NCBI GenBank assembly: GCA_035707105.1
Contig: DASSUI010000038.1
Span: forward strand, 1-42,162
From: JACDAN01 sp035707105
GTDB taxonomy: Bacteria > Actinomycetota > Thermoleophilia > Gaiellales > Gaiellaceae
Direction: 5' to 3'
Length of the DNA: 42,162 nt
Shown: positions 22,278 to 30,060 of the stretch, piece by piece
Layout of the letters: the number at the start of each line of letters is the position of its first letter
Numbering within the stretch: position 1 is the first letter of the stretch
Program-made: the position numbers and the translations under genes
The notes under the pieces: model-generated
The model's database searches: none
What the model was told of the DNA's origin: nothing
What the model saw: only the letters and a program-made list of their open reading frames with translations

Positions 22278-23431
22278 GAGTCGTCGCCTCCATACGGCAG
22301 CCGGGCAAGCACGCGGAAGTTCGCGCCTCTGCGTCCCACCCGCAGGGTGCCGCCGAGGAGCGCGGCGCGCTCGCGCATGCCGACGATTCCGTGCCCGTTC
22401 TCGCCGTTGCCGGCGGCGAGGCTGCTGGTCGGGTTCCGGACGAAGATCGCGAGCTCGCGACGTCCGAACGAGAGCCCGAGGTCGGCACGGCCCGTGCCGT
22501 AGCGGGCGGCGTTCGTCAGCGACTCCTGGACGATCCGGTATGCGGCGCGCGCCACGCTCGGCGGCACTCGACGTCGAGAGCCCCGGACGCGAACGTCGAC
22601 CTCGAGACCGGCTGCTCGGTGCTGCGCCACCAGGTTCTCCAGTGCGTCCAGGCTCTGGGGAGGCTCGACGGACGTGTCGGTCTTCTGCTCGCGAAGCGTG
22701 CCGACGAGGCGGTCGATCTCGCCGAGCGTCTCTCGGGCGACGGCCTCGATCGTCCCCAACGCCTCGCGTGCGGCCTCGGGATCCTGCTCCTGCAGAAGCC
22801 GGGCGGCGCCGGCCTGGACGAGGATGACGTTGATCGCGTGGCCGGCGGAGTCGTGGAGGTCGCGCGCGATCCGCGTTCGCTCCTCCGCGGCCGCGAGTTG
22901 TCGGTCGCGCTCCGCGTCCCGCTCGGCGCGCTGTGCCCGCTCCTCCAGCTCGTGTATCCGCTGCCGGCGCAGCCGGGTCCGCTCCCCGAGGACCCATGTG
23001 CCGCCCCAGAAGATCGTGCCGAGAAGGATCTCGCCGTCCGGAAACGTGTCGTGCGCGAGCCCGAACGCGGCGATGTGGGCGGAGAAGAAGGCCACCACGA
23101 TCACCGGCGTCAACCAGCGCTTCAGACGCGTGCTCGCCGGGGTCAGCGCGACGTAGAAGAGGGCCACGGTGGGACCGATCGGCGGCCCGGGGGGATAGTC
23201 CAGCGCGAAGATCGCGGCGCTCGCCGTCGTCGAGAGCATGAACGCCAGCAACGGGCGGCGTCGCACGGCGAGCAGCGGAAGTGCCGTCGCGGCCGCCAGG
23301 ACGATTCCGAGCGCGTCGAGGCTGCGCCCGTCCCGTCCCGAGTCGGTCGCCTCCGGAAGGCCCATCAGGAGGAGCGTCAAGACGAAGACGACGAGCGGGA
23401 TGGCCACGTCGATCAGCCGTTCCCGGCGCAT
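22274..23431 (-). CDS. NarL-type sensor histidine kinase
   Basis: A 385-residue HisKA_3 kinase. About four to five N-terminal membrane helices (1-145), a coiled-coil linker (150-185), the H-box ARDLHDSAGH with His193, then HATPase (QESLTNAARYG and GHGIVGMRERAALLGG). It lacks a large extracytoplasmic sensor domain, so it may sense signals within the membrane. It overlaps the response regulator by 4 nt. TACGCT ends 7 nt before the ATG. Confidence 0.92.
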   Translation of the reverse strand: MRRERLIDVAIPLVVFVLTLLLMGLPEATDSGRDGRSLDALGIVLAAATALPLLAVRRRPLLAFMLSTTASAAIFALDYPPGPPIGPTVALFYVALTPASTRLKRWLTPVIVVAFFSAHIAAFGLAHDTFPDGEILLGTIFWGGTWVLGERTRLRRQRIHELEERAQRAERDAERDRQLAAAEERTRIARDLHDSAGHAINVILVQAGAARLLQEQDPEAAREALGTIEAVARETLGEIDRLVGTLREQKTDTSVEPPQSLDALENLVAQHRAAGLEVDVRVRGSRRRVPPSVARAAYRIVQESLTNAARYGTGRADLGLSFGRRELAIFVRNPTSSLAAGNGENGHGIVGMRERAALLGGTLRVGRRGANFRVLARLPYGGDDS

Positions 23432-23438
23432 GCCTTCG

Positions 23439-23444
23439 AGCGTA
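23439..23444 (-). promoter_or_regulatory. -10-like box of the kinase operon
   Basis: On the minus strand TACGCT ends 7 nt before the sensor kinase ATG at 23431, implying a leaderless mRNA for the operon. Confidence 0.5.
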
Positions 23445-23490
23445 GCGCCGTGCCCGTCCTCCCCGAGGGCGGTCTGAGTCCTCCTCTGGG

Positions 23491-23548
23491 GGGATGCCGA
23501 TGTTCCTCCCTACGGGCGTTGCCGTCGAGGGATGCCGGGTCCTACCGT
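23491..23548 (+). promoter_or_regulatory. MMPL promoter with direct repeats
   Basis: TTGCCG (23519-23524), an 18-nt spacer and TACCGT (23543-23548) end 7 nt before the ATG at 23556. GGGATGCCG occurs at 23491-23499 and again inside the spacer at 23529-23537, 38 bp apart. These repeats are candidate sites for the divergently encoded response regulator; binding is inferred. Confidence 0.4.
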
Positions 23549-23555
23549 GGCCGCC

Positions 23556-25670
23556 ATGACCACATCACACGCACACACCCGTCTCGCACGTCTCGCAGAT
23601 CTGACCTACCGCCGCCGGTGGCGTGTGATCCTGGCCTGGATCGCGACGCTGGCGGCTGTCGTCGTCGTCGTGCCGCAATTCGCGGGCGACTTCGACGTCG
23701 AGTTCGGCACGCCCGGCAGCGAGAGCAAGGCGGCCGCCGACGTGATCGAGAAGCACTTCGCCGGCAGCGCCGGCGAGACCGTCAACGTCGTCTGGGAAGC
23801 CGGGGCCGGGGCGCGCGCCGCCGAGCCGCGGATCGACCGGCTGCTCGCTGCGGCACGGCGAGTGGATGGCATCGAGGGCGCGTCGGCGCCGCGCTACTCC
23901 CGCGACGGGAGCATCGGGCTCGTCCAGCTTCGGCTCGAACGGGCCTCCTGGGACATGGACACCGCGTCCGGAAAGCGGCTCATCGAGCTCGCCGACGAGG
24001 CGTCGGCTGACGGTCTCCGCGTGGAGGTCGGCGGCAACCTCATCCAGTCGGCTCAGGAGGGCCAGCCGCCGGAGCTGATGGGGCTTCTGGCCGCTGCCTT
24101 CGTGCTGCTGATCGCCTTCGGCTCCGTCGTCGCCGCCGGGCTGCCGCTGCTCGTGGCGATCTTCGGCCTCGGCATCTCCGCCACGTTGATCGGGATCGTC
24201 GCCGTGTTCCTCGACACTCCTGACTTCGCGCCGGCCGTCGCCGGGTTGATCGGCATCGGCGTCGGCATCGACTACTCGCTCCTGATCCTGACCCGGTTCC
24301 GGTCAGCGTTGCTTCATGGCGCCGACGAGCGCTCCGCGCTCGTAGAGGCGGTCTCCACGGCCGGTAGGAGCGTGGTCGTCGCCGGCGGCACCGTGGTGAT
24401 CTCCATGCTCGGACTCACCTTCATGGGCGTCTCGTTCCTGTACGGGATCGCGGCGTCGGCGAGCCTTGCGGTCCTGGTGGTCGTCATCGCTTCCGTCACG
24501 TTGCTTCCGGCCCTGCTCGCGGTGGCTGGTCGGCGCGTCGATCGCCTACGGATCCCCGGGCTCGGTCGGTCGCTCCGGACAGGCGGCGGAACGCTCGCGA
24601 CCCGCTGGAGCGGTCTCGTGCAGCGTCGCGCCGGCGTCGCCGCGATCGCCGGTGCAACCGTGCTCGTCCTGCTGACCCTCCCGGTTCTGGGTCTCCGCTA
24701 CGGCTTCCCCGACGAGGGCAACGATCCGGACGGATCCTCGACGCGCGCAGCGTACGAGCTGGTGAGCCGCGGCTTCGGGCCAGGGTCGACCGGGCCGTTG
24801 CTGATCACCTCGGACCAGCCGTCGCGGCTGGATGCCCTCGCAGACCGGATGCGCGGCGAGGACGGCGTCTCGTTCGTGACACCGGTCCGCAGGAGCCCGG
24901 ACGGCCAGGCGGCGTTGTTCTCCGTGATGCCGACGACCTCGCCGCAGGACGAGGCCACCGCGGACCTCGTCGACCGCCTCCGGGAGATCGCAGGCCTGGG
25001 CGTCCACGTCGGCGGCCTGACGGCGGCGGTGATCGACCAGAGCGACTACGTCTCCGGACGGATCCCGCTCTTCATCGCCGGCGTGATCACGCTCTCGTTC
25101 CTCCTGCTGCTGATCGCCTTCCGCGCGCCGCTGATCGCGCTGAAGGCAGGGGTGATGAACCTGTTCTCGGTCGGGGCGGCCTACGGTGTCGTCGCGCTCG
25201 CCGCCGAGGGCGGGTGGTTCGGCGGCCTCCTGGGCGTGGACACCGACACGCCGGTGCCGCCGTTCATCCCGGTGATGATGTTCGCGATCCTCTTCGGGCT
25301 CTCCATGGACTACGAGGTGTTCCTGCTCTCGCGGATCCGTGAGGAGTACCACCGGACGGGCGAGACGCACAGCGCGGTCGCGGCCGGACTGGCGAAGACG
25401 GCTCGTGTGATCACCGCAGCGGCCGCGATCATGATCGTGGTCTTCCTCGCCTTCGTCTTCAGCACCGAGGTCTTCCTGAAGCTGATGGGCGTGGGCATGG
25501 CTGCGGCGATCCTGGTGGACGCGACGGTCGTCCGGATGGTGCTGGTGCCTGCGGTGATGCAGCTCCTCGGCTCCGCCAACTGGTGGATGCCTGACTGGCT
25601 GGACCGCGTCCTGCCGCGCCTCGACGGTGAGCCCATCCCGGTTCCGGCAACTACCGGGGAGAGGGGGTGA
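23556..25670 (+). CDS. MMPL-family RND transporter
   Basis: About 704 residues in two RND halves, each with one helix, an extracytoplasmic domain and five further helices. GIDYSLLILTRFR and the second-half SMDYEVFLLSRIREEY are the MMPL signatures with the membrane Asp needed for proton coupling. It probably exports lipids or hydrophobic compounds. ATG at 23556 fits the -10 box; an in-frame ATG at 23532 is possible. It is divergent from a two-component/DrrAB operon and overlaps the SHOCT gene by 4 nt (GTGA). Confidence 0.92.
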   Translation: MTTSHAHTRLARLADLTYRRRWRVILAWIATLAAVVVVVPQFAGDFDVEFGTPGSESKAAADVIEKHFAGSAGETVNVVWEAGAGARAAEPRIDRLLAAARRVDGIEGASAPRYSRDGSIGLVQLRLERASWDMDTASGKRLIELADEASADGLRVEVGGNLIQSAQEGQPPELMGLLAAAFVLLIAFGSVVAAGLPLLVAIFGLGISATLIGIVAVFLDTPDFAPAVAGLIGIGVGIDYSLLILTRFRSALLHGADERSALVEAVSTAGRSVVVAGGTVVISMLGLTFMGVSFLYGIAASASLAVLVVVIASVTLLPALLAVAGRRVDRLRIPGLGRSLRTGGGTLATRWSGLVQRRAGVAAIAGATVLVLLTLPVLGLRYGFPDEGNDPDGSSTRAAYELVSRGFGPGSTGPLLITSDQPSRLDALADRMRGEDGVSFVTPVRRSPDGQAALFSVMPTTSPQDEATADLVDRLREIAGLGVHVGGLTAAVIDQSDYVSGRIPLFIAGVITLSFLLLLIAFRAPLIALKAGVMNLFSVGAAYGVVALAAEGGWFGGLLGVDTDTPVPPFIPVMMFAILFGLSMDYEVFLLSRIREEYHRTGETHSAVAAGLAKTARVITAAAAIMIVVFLAFVFSTEVFLKLMGVGMAAAILVDATVVRMVLVPAVMQLLGSANWWMPDWLDRVLPRLDGEPIPVPATTGERG

Positions 25671-25888
25671 GCGCAATGGTCTTGGCAGAGAACGCCCACG
25701 GCTGGTGGGTGATCTGGCCCGTCGTCTGGCTCGCGGTGATCGTGGCCGCCGTCTGGTTCTTCAGCCGCCGGTGGCGACGGCCCGAAGACGGCGGCCTCGA
25801 CGGCGCGCGGAAGATCCTCGCCGAGCGCTTCGCGCGCGGCGAGCTCACGCCCGACGAGTACCGCGAGCGCCTCGCCCAGCTCGGTTGA
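25667..25888 (+). CDS. Small SHOCT-domain membrane protein
   Basis: A 73-residue protein: one membrane helix (about 12-32), a basic linker, and a C-terminal SHOCT motif (ARKILAERFARGELTPDEY then RERLAQLG). Such proteins are common next to actinobacterial transporters; the function is unknown. GTG start overlaps the MMPL stop. Its last residues RLAQL are encoded by one arm of the terminator hairpin at 25868-25901, whose other arm encodes the same residues of the convergent gene. It overlaps that gene by 44 nt. Confidence 0.82.
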   Translation: MSAMVLAENAHGWWVIWPVVWLAVIVAAVWFFSRRWRRPEDGGLDGARKILAERFARGELTPDEYRERLAQLG

Positions 25889-27095
25889 GCTGGGCGAGGC
25901 GGAGGATCGCACCGGCGTAGACGCCGGCGTCGCGGATCCCGAGCTCGCCGGGGGGAAGCTCGACGACGAACGCACGAGACGCCGGAAGCGCTTCGTGCTG
26001 CCACGCGGTCGCGGAGCCCGGCGGCCAGCGAAGTCGCGCGAAGCGCATGCCGGCGAGCCGCGCGTACCGCCGGGCGACGGCGACGCTCGCCCCCCAGGCG
26101 CGGACGACCGCCTGCGGCTGGTGGAACCAGATCGTCACGTCGGGCCGAACGCGGAGGACGAGCGCCATCACCAGGCGCGTCTCCACCTCCGACGCCGGCG
26201 TGGCCCCCGCGGTGCGGCGTGGGCGCCAGGTTCCCGGGAAGTTGCGGTTGAGGTCGACGTCGCGAGCGTTCCAACGGCGCTTCGCGGCGTGGCCGTCGGG
26301 ATTCACGTCCTGGACGACCGTGACGGACCCGCGGCGCGGCGGCCGCGCGTGCAGCAAGCGGGTCGCGATGACGCTGCCCGCGCACTCGTTTCCGTGGATG
26401 CAGCCGACGACGAGGATCCGCGGCCGCCCGGAACCGAGGGTGAACGCACGGATGGGGAGCCCGCGCGTGCTCTCGCCGGCCGGAGCGGAACGCACGCCGT
26501 CGCCGGGCAGCCGCACGTGCATGTGGTTGTCGTGGTGCGCCGGGAGATCCTCGACGACCGCCGGCGGCCCGCGAAGGCCTGTGCTGGGGCCGACAAAGAT
26601 CTTCGGCGCGCCGGCGGCGACGAAACGGTCGAGGAGGGCCTGCGCGAGTCGGCGGTCGATCTGGCGCGGAGCCCGCGGCGGAAGCTCCCGTCCGTCGCGG
26701 CGCGGGTAGTAGACGTCCACGTCCAGGCCGTTCTGATGCGACGCATGCCCGATTCCGCCGAAGCGGGGGCCGAAGTCGCCGCCGCGGGGGCGAGCCAGGT
26801 CGCCGATGCCGACCCTCGGCGCGCCCGGATTGGCCGCGGCGTATGCGGCGAGGACCTGGAGCGTCGTCCCGACCAGCCGCCGGTTGCCGTATCGCCTCCA
26901 GCCGCGGTTCGGCGAGCGCCGGAGGACGTTGTCCCAGGTGAAGTGGTGCGTACCGGCGGCCGGGAGCTGGACGCCTCCGACGAGCCGGCCGTCCCAGGGA
27001 ACTCCGAGCGAGCGGGAGCCGGGCTGGGCACCCGCCGAACCGATCGCGACGCACAGCGCGATCGCCGCGGAGAACGCGAGCCAACGCCCGTTCAT
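25845..27095 (-). CDS. Secreted MepA-like endopeptidase fused to M14 carboxypeptidase
   Basis: A 416-residue exported protein with a signal peptide (1-23) and two peptidase domains. Residues ~30-200 resemble penicillin-insensitive murein endopeptidase (LAS fold): SHQNGLDVDV gives zinc ligands His120 and Asp127, and HMH (191-193) the third. Residues ~215-400 form an M14 zinc carboxypeptidase: HGNE (His234, Glu237), DLNRNFPG, and a catalytic Glu in FVVELPPG, like MpaA/gamma-D-Glu-DAP enzymes. The two activities would act on neighbouring peptide bonds of murein cross-links. The C-terminus reads through the terminator hairpin. TACGCT lies 9 nt before the ATG. Confidence 0.82.
   Translation of the reverse strand: MNGRWLAFSAAIALCVAIGSAGAQPGSRSLGVPWDGRLVGGVQLPAAGTHHFTWDNVLRRSPNRGWRRYGNRRLVGTTLQVLAAYAAANPGAPRVGIGDLARPRGGDFGPRFGGIGHASHQNGLDVDVYYPRRDGRELPPRAPRQIDRRLAQALLDRFVAAGAPKIFVGPSTGLRGPPAVVEDLPAHHDNHMHVRLPGDGVRSAPAGESTRGLPIRAFTLGSGRPRILVVGCIHGNECAGSVIATRLLHARPPRRGSVTVVQDVNPDGHAAKRRWNARDVDLNRNFPGTWRPRRTAGATPASEVETRLVMALVLRVRPDVTIWFHQPQAVVRAWGASVAVARRYARLAGMRFARLRWPPGSATAWQHEALPASRAFVVELPPGELGIRDAGVYAGAILRLAQLNRAGRGARGTRRA
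25868..25901. terminator. Dual-coding bidirectional terminator
   Basis: A 15-bp perfect stem (25868-25882 with 25887-25901, CGCCTCGCCCAGCTC) has a GGTT loop. It lies inside coding sequence on both strands: plus reads RLAQL at the end of the SHOCT protein, and minus reads RLAQL near the end of the M14 protein. The SHOCT TGA is at 25886-25888. Confidence 0.85.
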
Positions 27096-27135
27096 CCTCG
27101 GTCAAGCGTAAGCGGCGCGTGGCCGCGGCGCCGCG

Positions 27136-27141
27136 TAAGGT
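27136..27141 (+). promoter_or_regulatory. -10-like box before the AlkD-like gene
   Basis: TAAGGT ends 8 nt before the ATG at 27150 (4 nt before an overlapping GTG at 27146). It is identical to the box before the DUF6529-like gene. Confidence 0.42.
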
Positions 27142-27149
27142 CGGCGTGG

Positions 27150-27863
27150 ATGGCGCTCGACGCACGGCGCGCGGCCGACGACCTCGAGGCGCGGCTCGCC
27201 GCGCTGGGGACGCCCGAGCGGGCCGAGCACGAGCGCCGCTACCTGAAGAGCGAGCTCGAGCATCTGGGGGCGACCGTCTGGCAGATCCGCCGCCAGGTGC
27301 GGGCGTTCACGAAGCAGCATGCCGACCTGACCCACGCCGAGCTCATGCAGCTCGTCGAGGAGTTGTGGGCCAGACCGGTGCACGAGCGGCGCATGGCGGC
27401 CGTCGTTGCGCTCGAGGACTTCCCGGCGCACATCGGCCCCGCGGACCTGCCGCTGCTCGAGAGGCTCGTCAGGGAGTCCCGGACCTGGGCGCTCGTCGAC
27501 GGGCTTGCGGCCCACGTGCTCGGCGAGCTGCTCGTCCGGCATCCTGGGGCGGCCCCCAAGCTCGACCGATGGGCGAAGGATCCCGATCTCTGGGTGCGCC
27601 GGTCGGCGCTGCTCGCCCAGCTGGAGCCGCTGAGGGCGGGGGCGCCGTTCGCGCGCTTCGGCCGGTACGCGGACTGGATGCTCGACGAGCCCGAGTTCTT
27701 CATCCGCAAGGCGATCGGCTGGGTCCTGCGCGAGACCGGCAAGACCCGACCCGCCGAGGTGTTCCAGTGGCTCGCACCGCGCGCCGGCCGCGCGTCGGGA
27801 GTGACCATGCGGGAGGCGGTCAAGTACCTCCCACCCGAGCAGCGCGCCGCGTTGATGCCTTGA
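27150..27863 (+). CDS. AlkD-like DNA alkylation repair protein
   Basis: A 237-residue all-helical HEAT-like protein of the AlkD/DNA_alkylation family. YLKS at 31-34 and ELWARPVHERRMAAV are family hallmarks. Residues corresponding to AlkD Trp109/Asp113 (TWALVD, Trp113/Asp117), Arg148 (LWVRRSA, about 148-152) and Trp187 (IGWVLRE, Trp191) are kept, so glycosylase activity on cationic alkylpurines is plausible. ATG at 27150 follows a -10-like box by 8 nt; no Shine-Dalgarno. It stands between a murein hydrolase and an ABC exporter. Confidence 0.85.
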   Translation: MALDARRAADDLEARLAALGTPERAEHERRYLKSELEHLGATVWQIRRQVRAFTKQHADLTHAELMQLVEELWARPVHERRMAAVVALEDFPAHIGPADLPLLERLVRESRTWALVDGLAAHVLGELLVRHPGAAPKLDRWAKDPDLWVRRSALLAQLEPLRAGAPFARFGRYADWMLDEPEFFIRKAIGWVLRETGKTRPAEVFQWLAPRAGRASGVTMREAVKYLPPEQRAALMP

Positions 27864-27921
27864 TCAGGCTCTCCGTCGAGCGGTACGGCGCGGGCTGATG
27901 CCCGAGTGGCATCCTGGGCCG

Positions 27922-28812
27922 GTGGCCGAGCTCGCGATCCGCCTACGGGGCGCCGTCAAGCGATACGGGCCGATCACGGCCGTCGACGGCCTCGACCTCG
28001 ACGTCCCGATGGGAACGTGCGTGGGGCTGCTCGGACCGAACGGCGCCGGGAAGTCGACGACGATGCGGCTGCTGACCGCGCAGTCGATCGCGGACGAGGG
28101 CGAGATCGAGGTTCTCGGGTACCGGCTGCCCGAGGAGTCGAAGCAGGCGCGGGCCCAGCTCGGCGTCGCGCCCCAGCTAGACAACCTCGACACCACGCTG
28201 ACCGTCGAGCAGAACCTGCTCGTCTTCGCCCACCTGTACCGGATCCCGCGCTGCGACCGGAGGGAGGCGATCGAGCGTGCATTGACGATGTCGCGGCTCG
28301 GCGACCGGCGCGACTCCCGGGTCGACAAGCTCTCGGGCGGCATGCGGCGCCGGCTGCTGATCGCGCGCTCGCTGATCCACCGCCCGCGGCTCGTGCTCCT
28401 CGACGAGCCGACGGTCGGCCTCGATCCCCAGGTGCGCCAGGAGCTCTGGGCGCTGATCGACGCCCTTCGCTCGGAGGGGACGACGATCCTCATGTCGACG
28501 CACTACATCGAGGAGGCGCAGCGCCTCGCCGACACCGTGCTGATCATGTCGCACGGCAAGTCGGTCGCCGCCGGGCCGCCGCCCGAGCTCGTCATGGAGC
28601 ACGCCGGAAGCGAGGTGCTCGAGGTCTACGGCCCGCCCGCGCGGCTCGCCGAGGTCGAGGCCGAGGCCGCAGAGGCCGGGCTGCGCACGCGGCGGACAGG
28701 GACGAGCGTCTCGATCCTGAACGTCGACGGGTTCAAGGGGTTCGAGGGCGAACGCCGGCCCGCGAACCTGGAGGACGTGTTCGTCCTCCTGACTGGAGAG
28801 GAGATCGCGTAG
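27922..28812 (+). CDS. ABC exporter ATPase, NodI-like
   Basis: About 296 residues (304 if the ATG at 27898 is used). Walker A GPNGAGKS, the signature KLSGGMRRRLLIA, Walker B VLLDEPTVGLDP and the H-loop MSTHY are intact. The C-terminal region ends NLEDVFVLLTGEEIA. NodI/DrrA-type sequence with a NodJ-like partner next door suggests lipid, oligosaccharide or drug export. GTG at 27922 gives a conventional N-terminus and has CATCCT 6 nt upstream; the start remains uncertain. Its TAG shares one base with the permease GTG. Confidence 0.9.
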   Translation: MAELAIRLRGAVKRYGPITAVDGLDLDVPMGTCVGLLGPNGAGKSTTMRLLTAQSIADEGEIEVLGYRLPEESKQARAQLGVAPQLDNLDTTLTVEQNLLVFAHLYRIPRCDRREAIERALTMSRLGDRRDSRVDKLSGGMRRRLLIARSLIHRPRLVLLDEPTVGLDPQVRQELWALIDALRSEGTTILMSTHYIEEAQRLADTVLIMSHGKSVAAGPPPELVMEHAGSEVLEVYGPPARLAEVEAEAAEAGLRTRRTGTSVSILNVDGFKGFEGERRPANLEDVFVLLTGEEIA

Positions 28813-29609
28813 TGGCGGCCGCCGCGAAGACCGCCCGCATCGGCCGCCTCGAGCGCACCGCGCTGACGGGCGTCCTCGTCCGCGAGGTCGTGAACTACTC
28901 CTCCTACTGGAAGTCGAGCACCTTCTCGTCCACCGTCGAGCCGACCATCTACCTGCTCGCCTTCGGGTTCGGGTTCGGCTCGATCGTGAGCACGATCGGC
29001 GGCCTCGACTACGTCGACTTCGTCGGCACCGGGACGGTCGCGACGGCGGTGCTCTTCTCGAGCGCCTTCCCCGGGATGTTCGGGACCTTCGTCAAGTACC
29101 AGTTCCAGCGCACCTACGACGCGATCCTCGCCGCCCCGGTCGACACCGAGGAGCTGGTCACCGCCGAGGCGGTCTGGATCGCGACGCGGGCGGGGGTCTA
29201 CGGGTGCGTGCCGATGGTGGTGGCGATGTTCTTCGGGCTCGACCCGGCGTGGGGGATGCTCGCCGTGCCGTTCGTGGCCTGGATCGCCGGCTTCGGCTGG
29301 GCGTGCTTCGGCATCTCGATCGCCGGCTTCTCGAAGTCCTTCGAGAACTTCAACTACATCGTCAGCGCCGTGTTGACGCCGCTGTTCCTCCTGGCGGGCT
29401 CGTTCTTTCCGCTGGACGAGTTCCCCACGTGGGCGCAGGCGCTCGCGCAGCTGAACCCGCTCCACCATCTCGTCGTCCTGGTCCGCGACTGCGTGATCTA
29501 CGGGTGGGACGGCTGGGTCGACGTCGCTCGGCTGCTCGCGCTCGTCGGGTTCGGGTTCGCGATGTGGCGGGTCGCGATCTACGCGATGACCCGCAAGCTG
29601 ATCGACTAG
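28812..29609 (+). CDS. ABC-2 permease, NodJ-like
   Basis: A 265-residue ABC-2 membrane subunit with six predicted helices. The N-terminal VNYSSYWKSSTFSSTVEP, then LLAFGFGFGS and PLFLLAGSFFPLDEFPTWAQ, match NodJ-type permeases. It pairs with the ATPase just upstream (TAGTG overlap). Substrate unknown. It ends in TAG at 29609, shortly before the PAS gene. Confidence 0.9.
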   Translation: MAAAAKTARIGRLERTALTGVLVREVVNYSSYWKSSTFSSTVEPTIYLLAFGFGFGSIVSTIGGLDYVDFVGTGTVATAVLFSSAFPGMFGTFVKYQFQRTYDAILAAPVDTEELVTAEAVWIATRAGVYGCVPMVVAMFFGLDPAWGMLAVPFVAWIAGFGWACFGISIAGFSKSFENFNYIVSAVLTPLFLLAGSFFPLDEFPTWAQALAQLNPLHHLVVLVRDCVIYGWDGWVDVARLLALVGFGFAMWRVAIYAMTRKLID

Positions 29610-29635
29610 CGGCAGACGGAGCCTCCGGTACGGCG

Positions 29636-29641
29636 TACGCT
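29636..29641 (+). promoter_or_regulatory. -10-like box before the PAS gene
   Basis: TACGCT ends 6 nt before the GTG at 29648, the same hexamer as before the sensor kinase gene. It would separate PAS-MBL transcription from the ABC exporter. Confidence 0.45.
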
Positions 29642-29647
29642 AGGCGC

Positions 29648-30049
29648 GTGGCTGTCGACCGGCGCCGGCCGAAGCACCTGGTCCTCATCCTCGCGCGCGA
29701 GTTCGCGTCGAATCTGGCGACTCCGACCTTGATCGCGGACGCCGAGGGCCGAGTCGTCTTCTACAACGAAGCCGCGGAAGAGGTCATCGGCCGGCCCTTT
29801 GCAGAGATCGGGGAGGTGCCGGTGGACGAACTGGGCGCCAGCTTCTCGCCGAGGACACAGGACGGCGAGCCCCTGCCTCAGGAACGGTTGCCCGCACGGA
29901 TTGCGTTGAACGAGCGCCGCGAGGCGCACCAGCGGGTCGTCGTCACGAGCAGGGACGGAGTAGAACGCGAGGTCTCGATCACCGCCTTTCCCCTTTTCGC
30001 CCACGCGGACGAGTTCATCGGCATCGTGACGATCTTCTGGCGCGAGTAG
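29648..30049 (+). CDS. Single PAS-domain protein
   Basis: A 133-residue protein consisting of one PAS fold (LATPTLIADAEGRVVFYNEA through AEEVIGRP, ending in EFIGIVTIFW). No kinase, cyclase or HTH output is attached, so it is a stand-alone sensor or adaptor. The ligand is unknown; no heme or flavin Cys was identified. The GTG at 29648 fits a -10-like box. The gene is followed after 11 nt by an MBL-fold gene, suggesting a sensor-enzyme pair. Confidence 0.8.
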   Translation: MAVDRRRPKHLVLILAREFASNLATPTLIADAEGRVVFYNEAAEEVIGRPFAEIGEVPVDELGASFSPRTQDGEPLPQERLPARIALNERREAHQRVVVTSRDGVEREVSITAFPLFAHADEFIGIVTIFWRE

Positions 30050-30060
30050 AGGGCGTCGGC

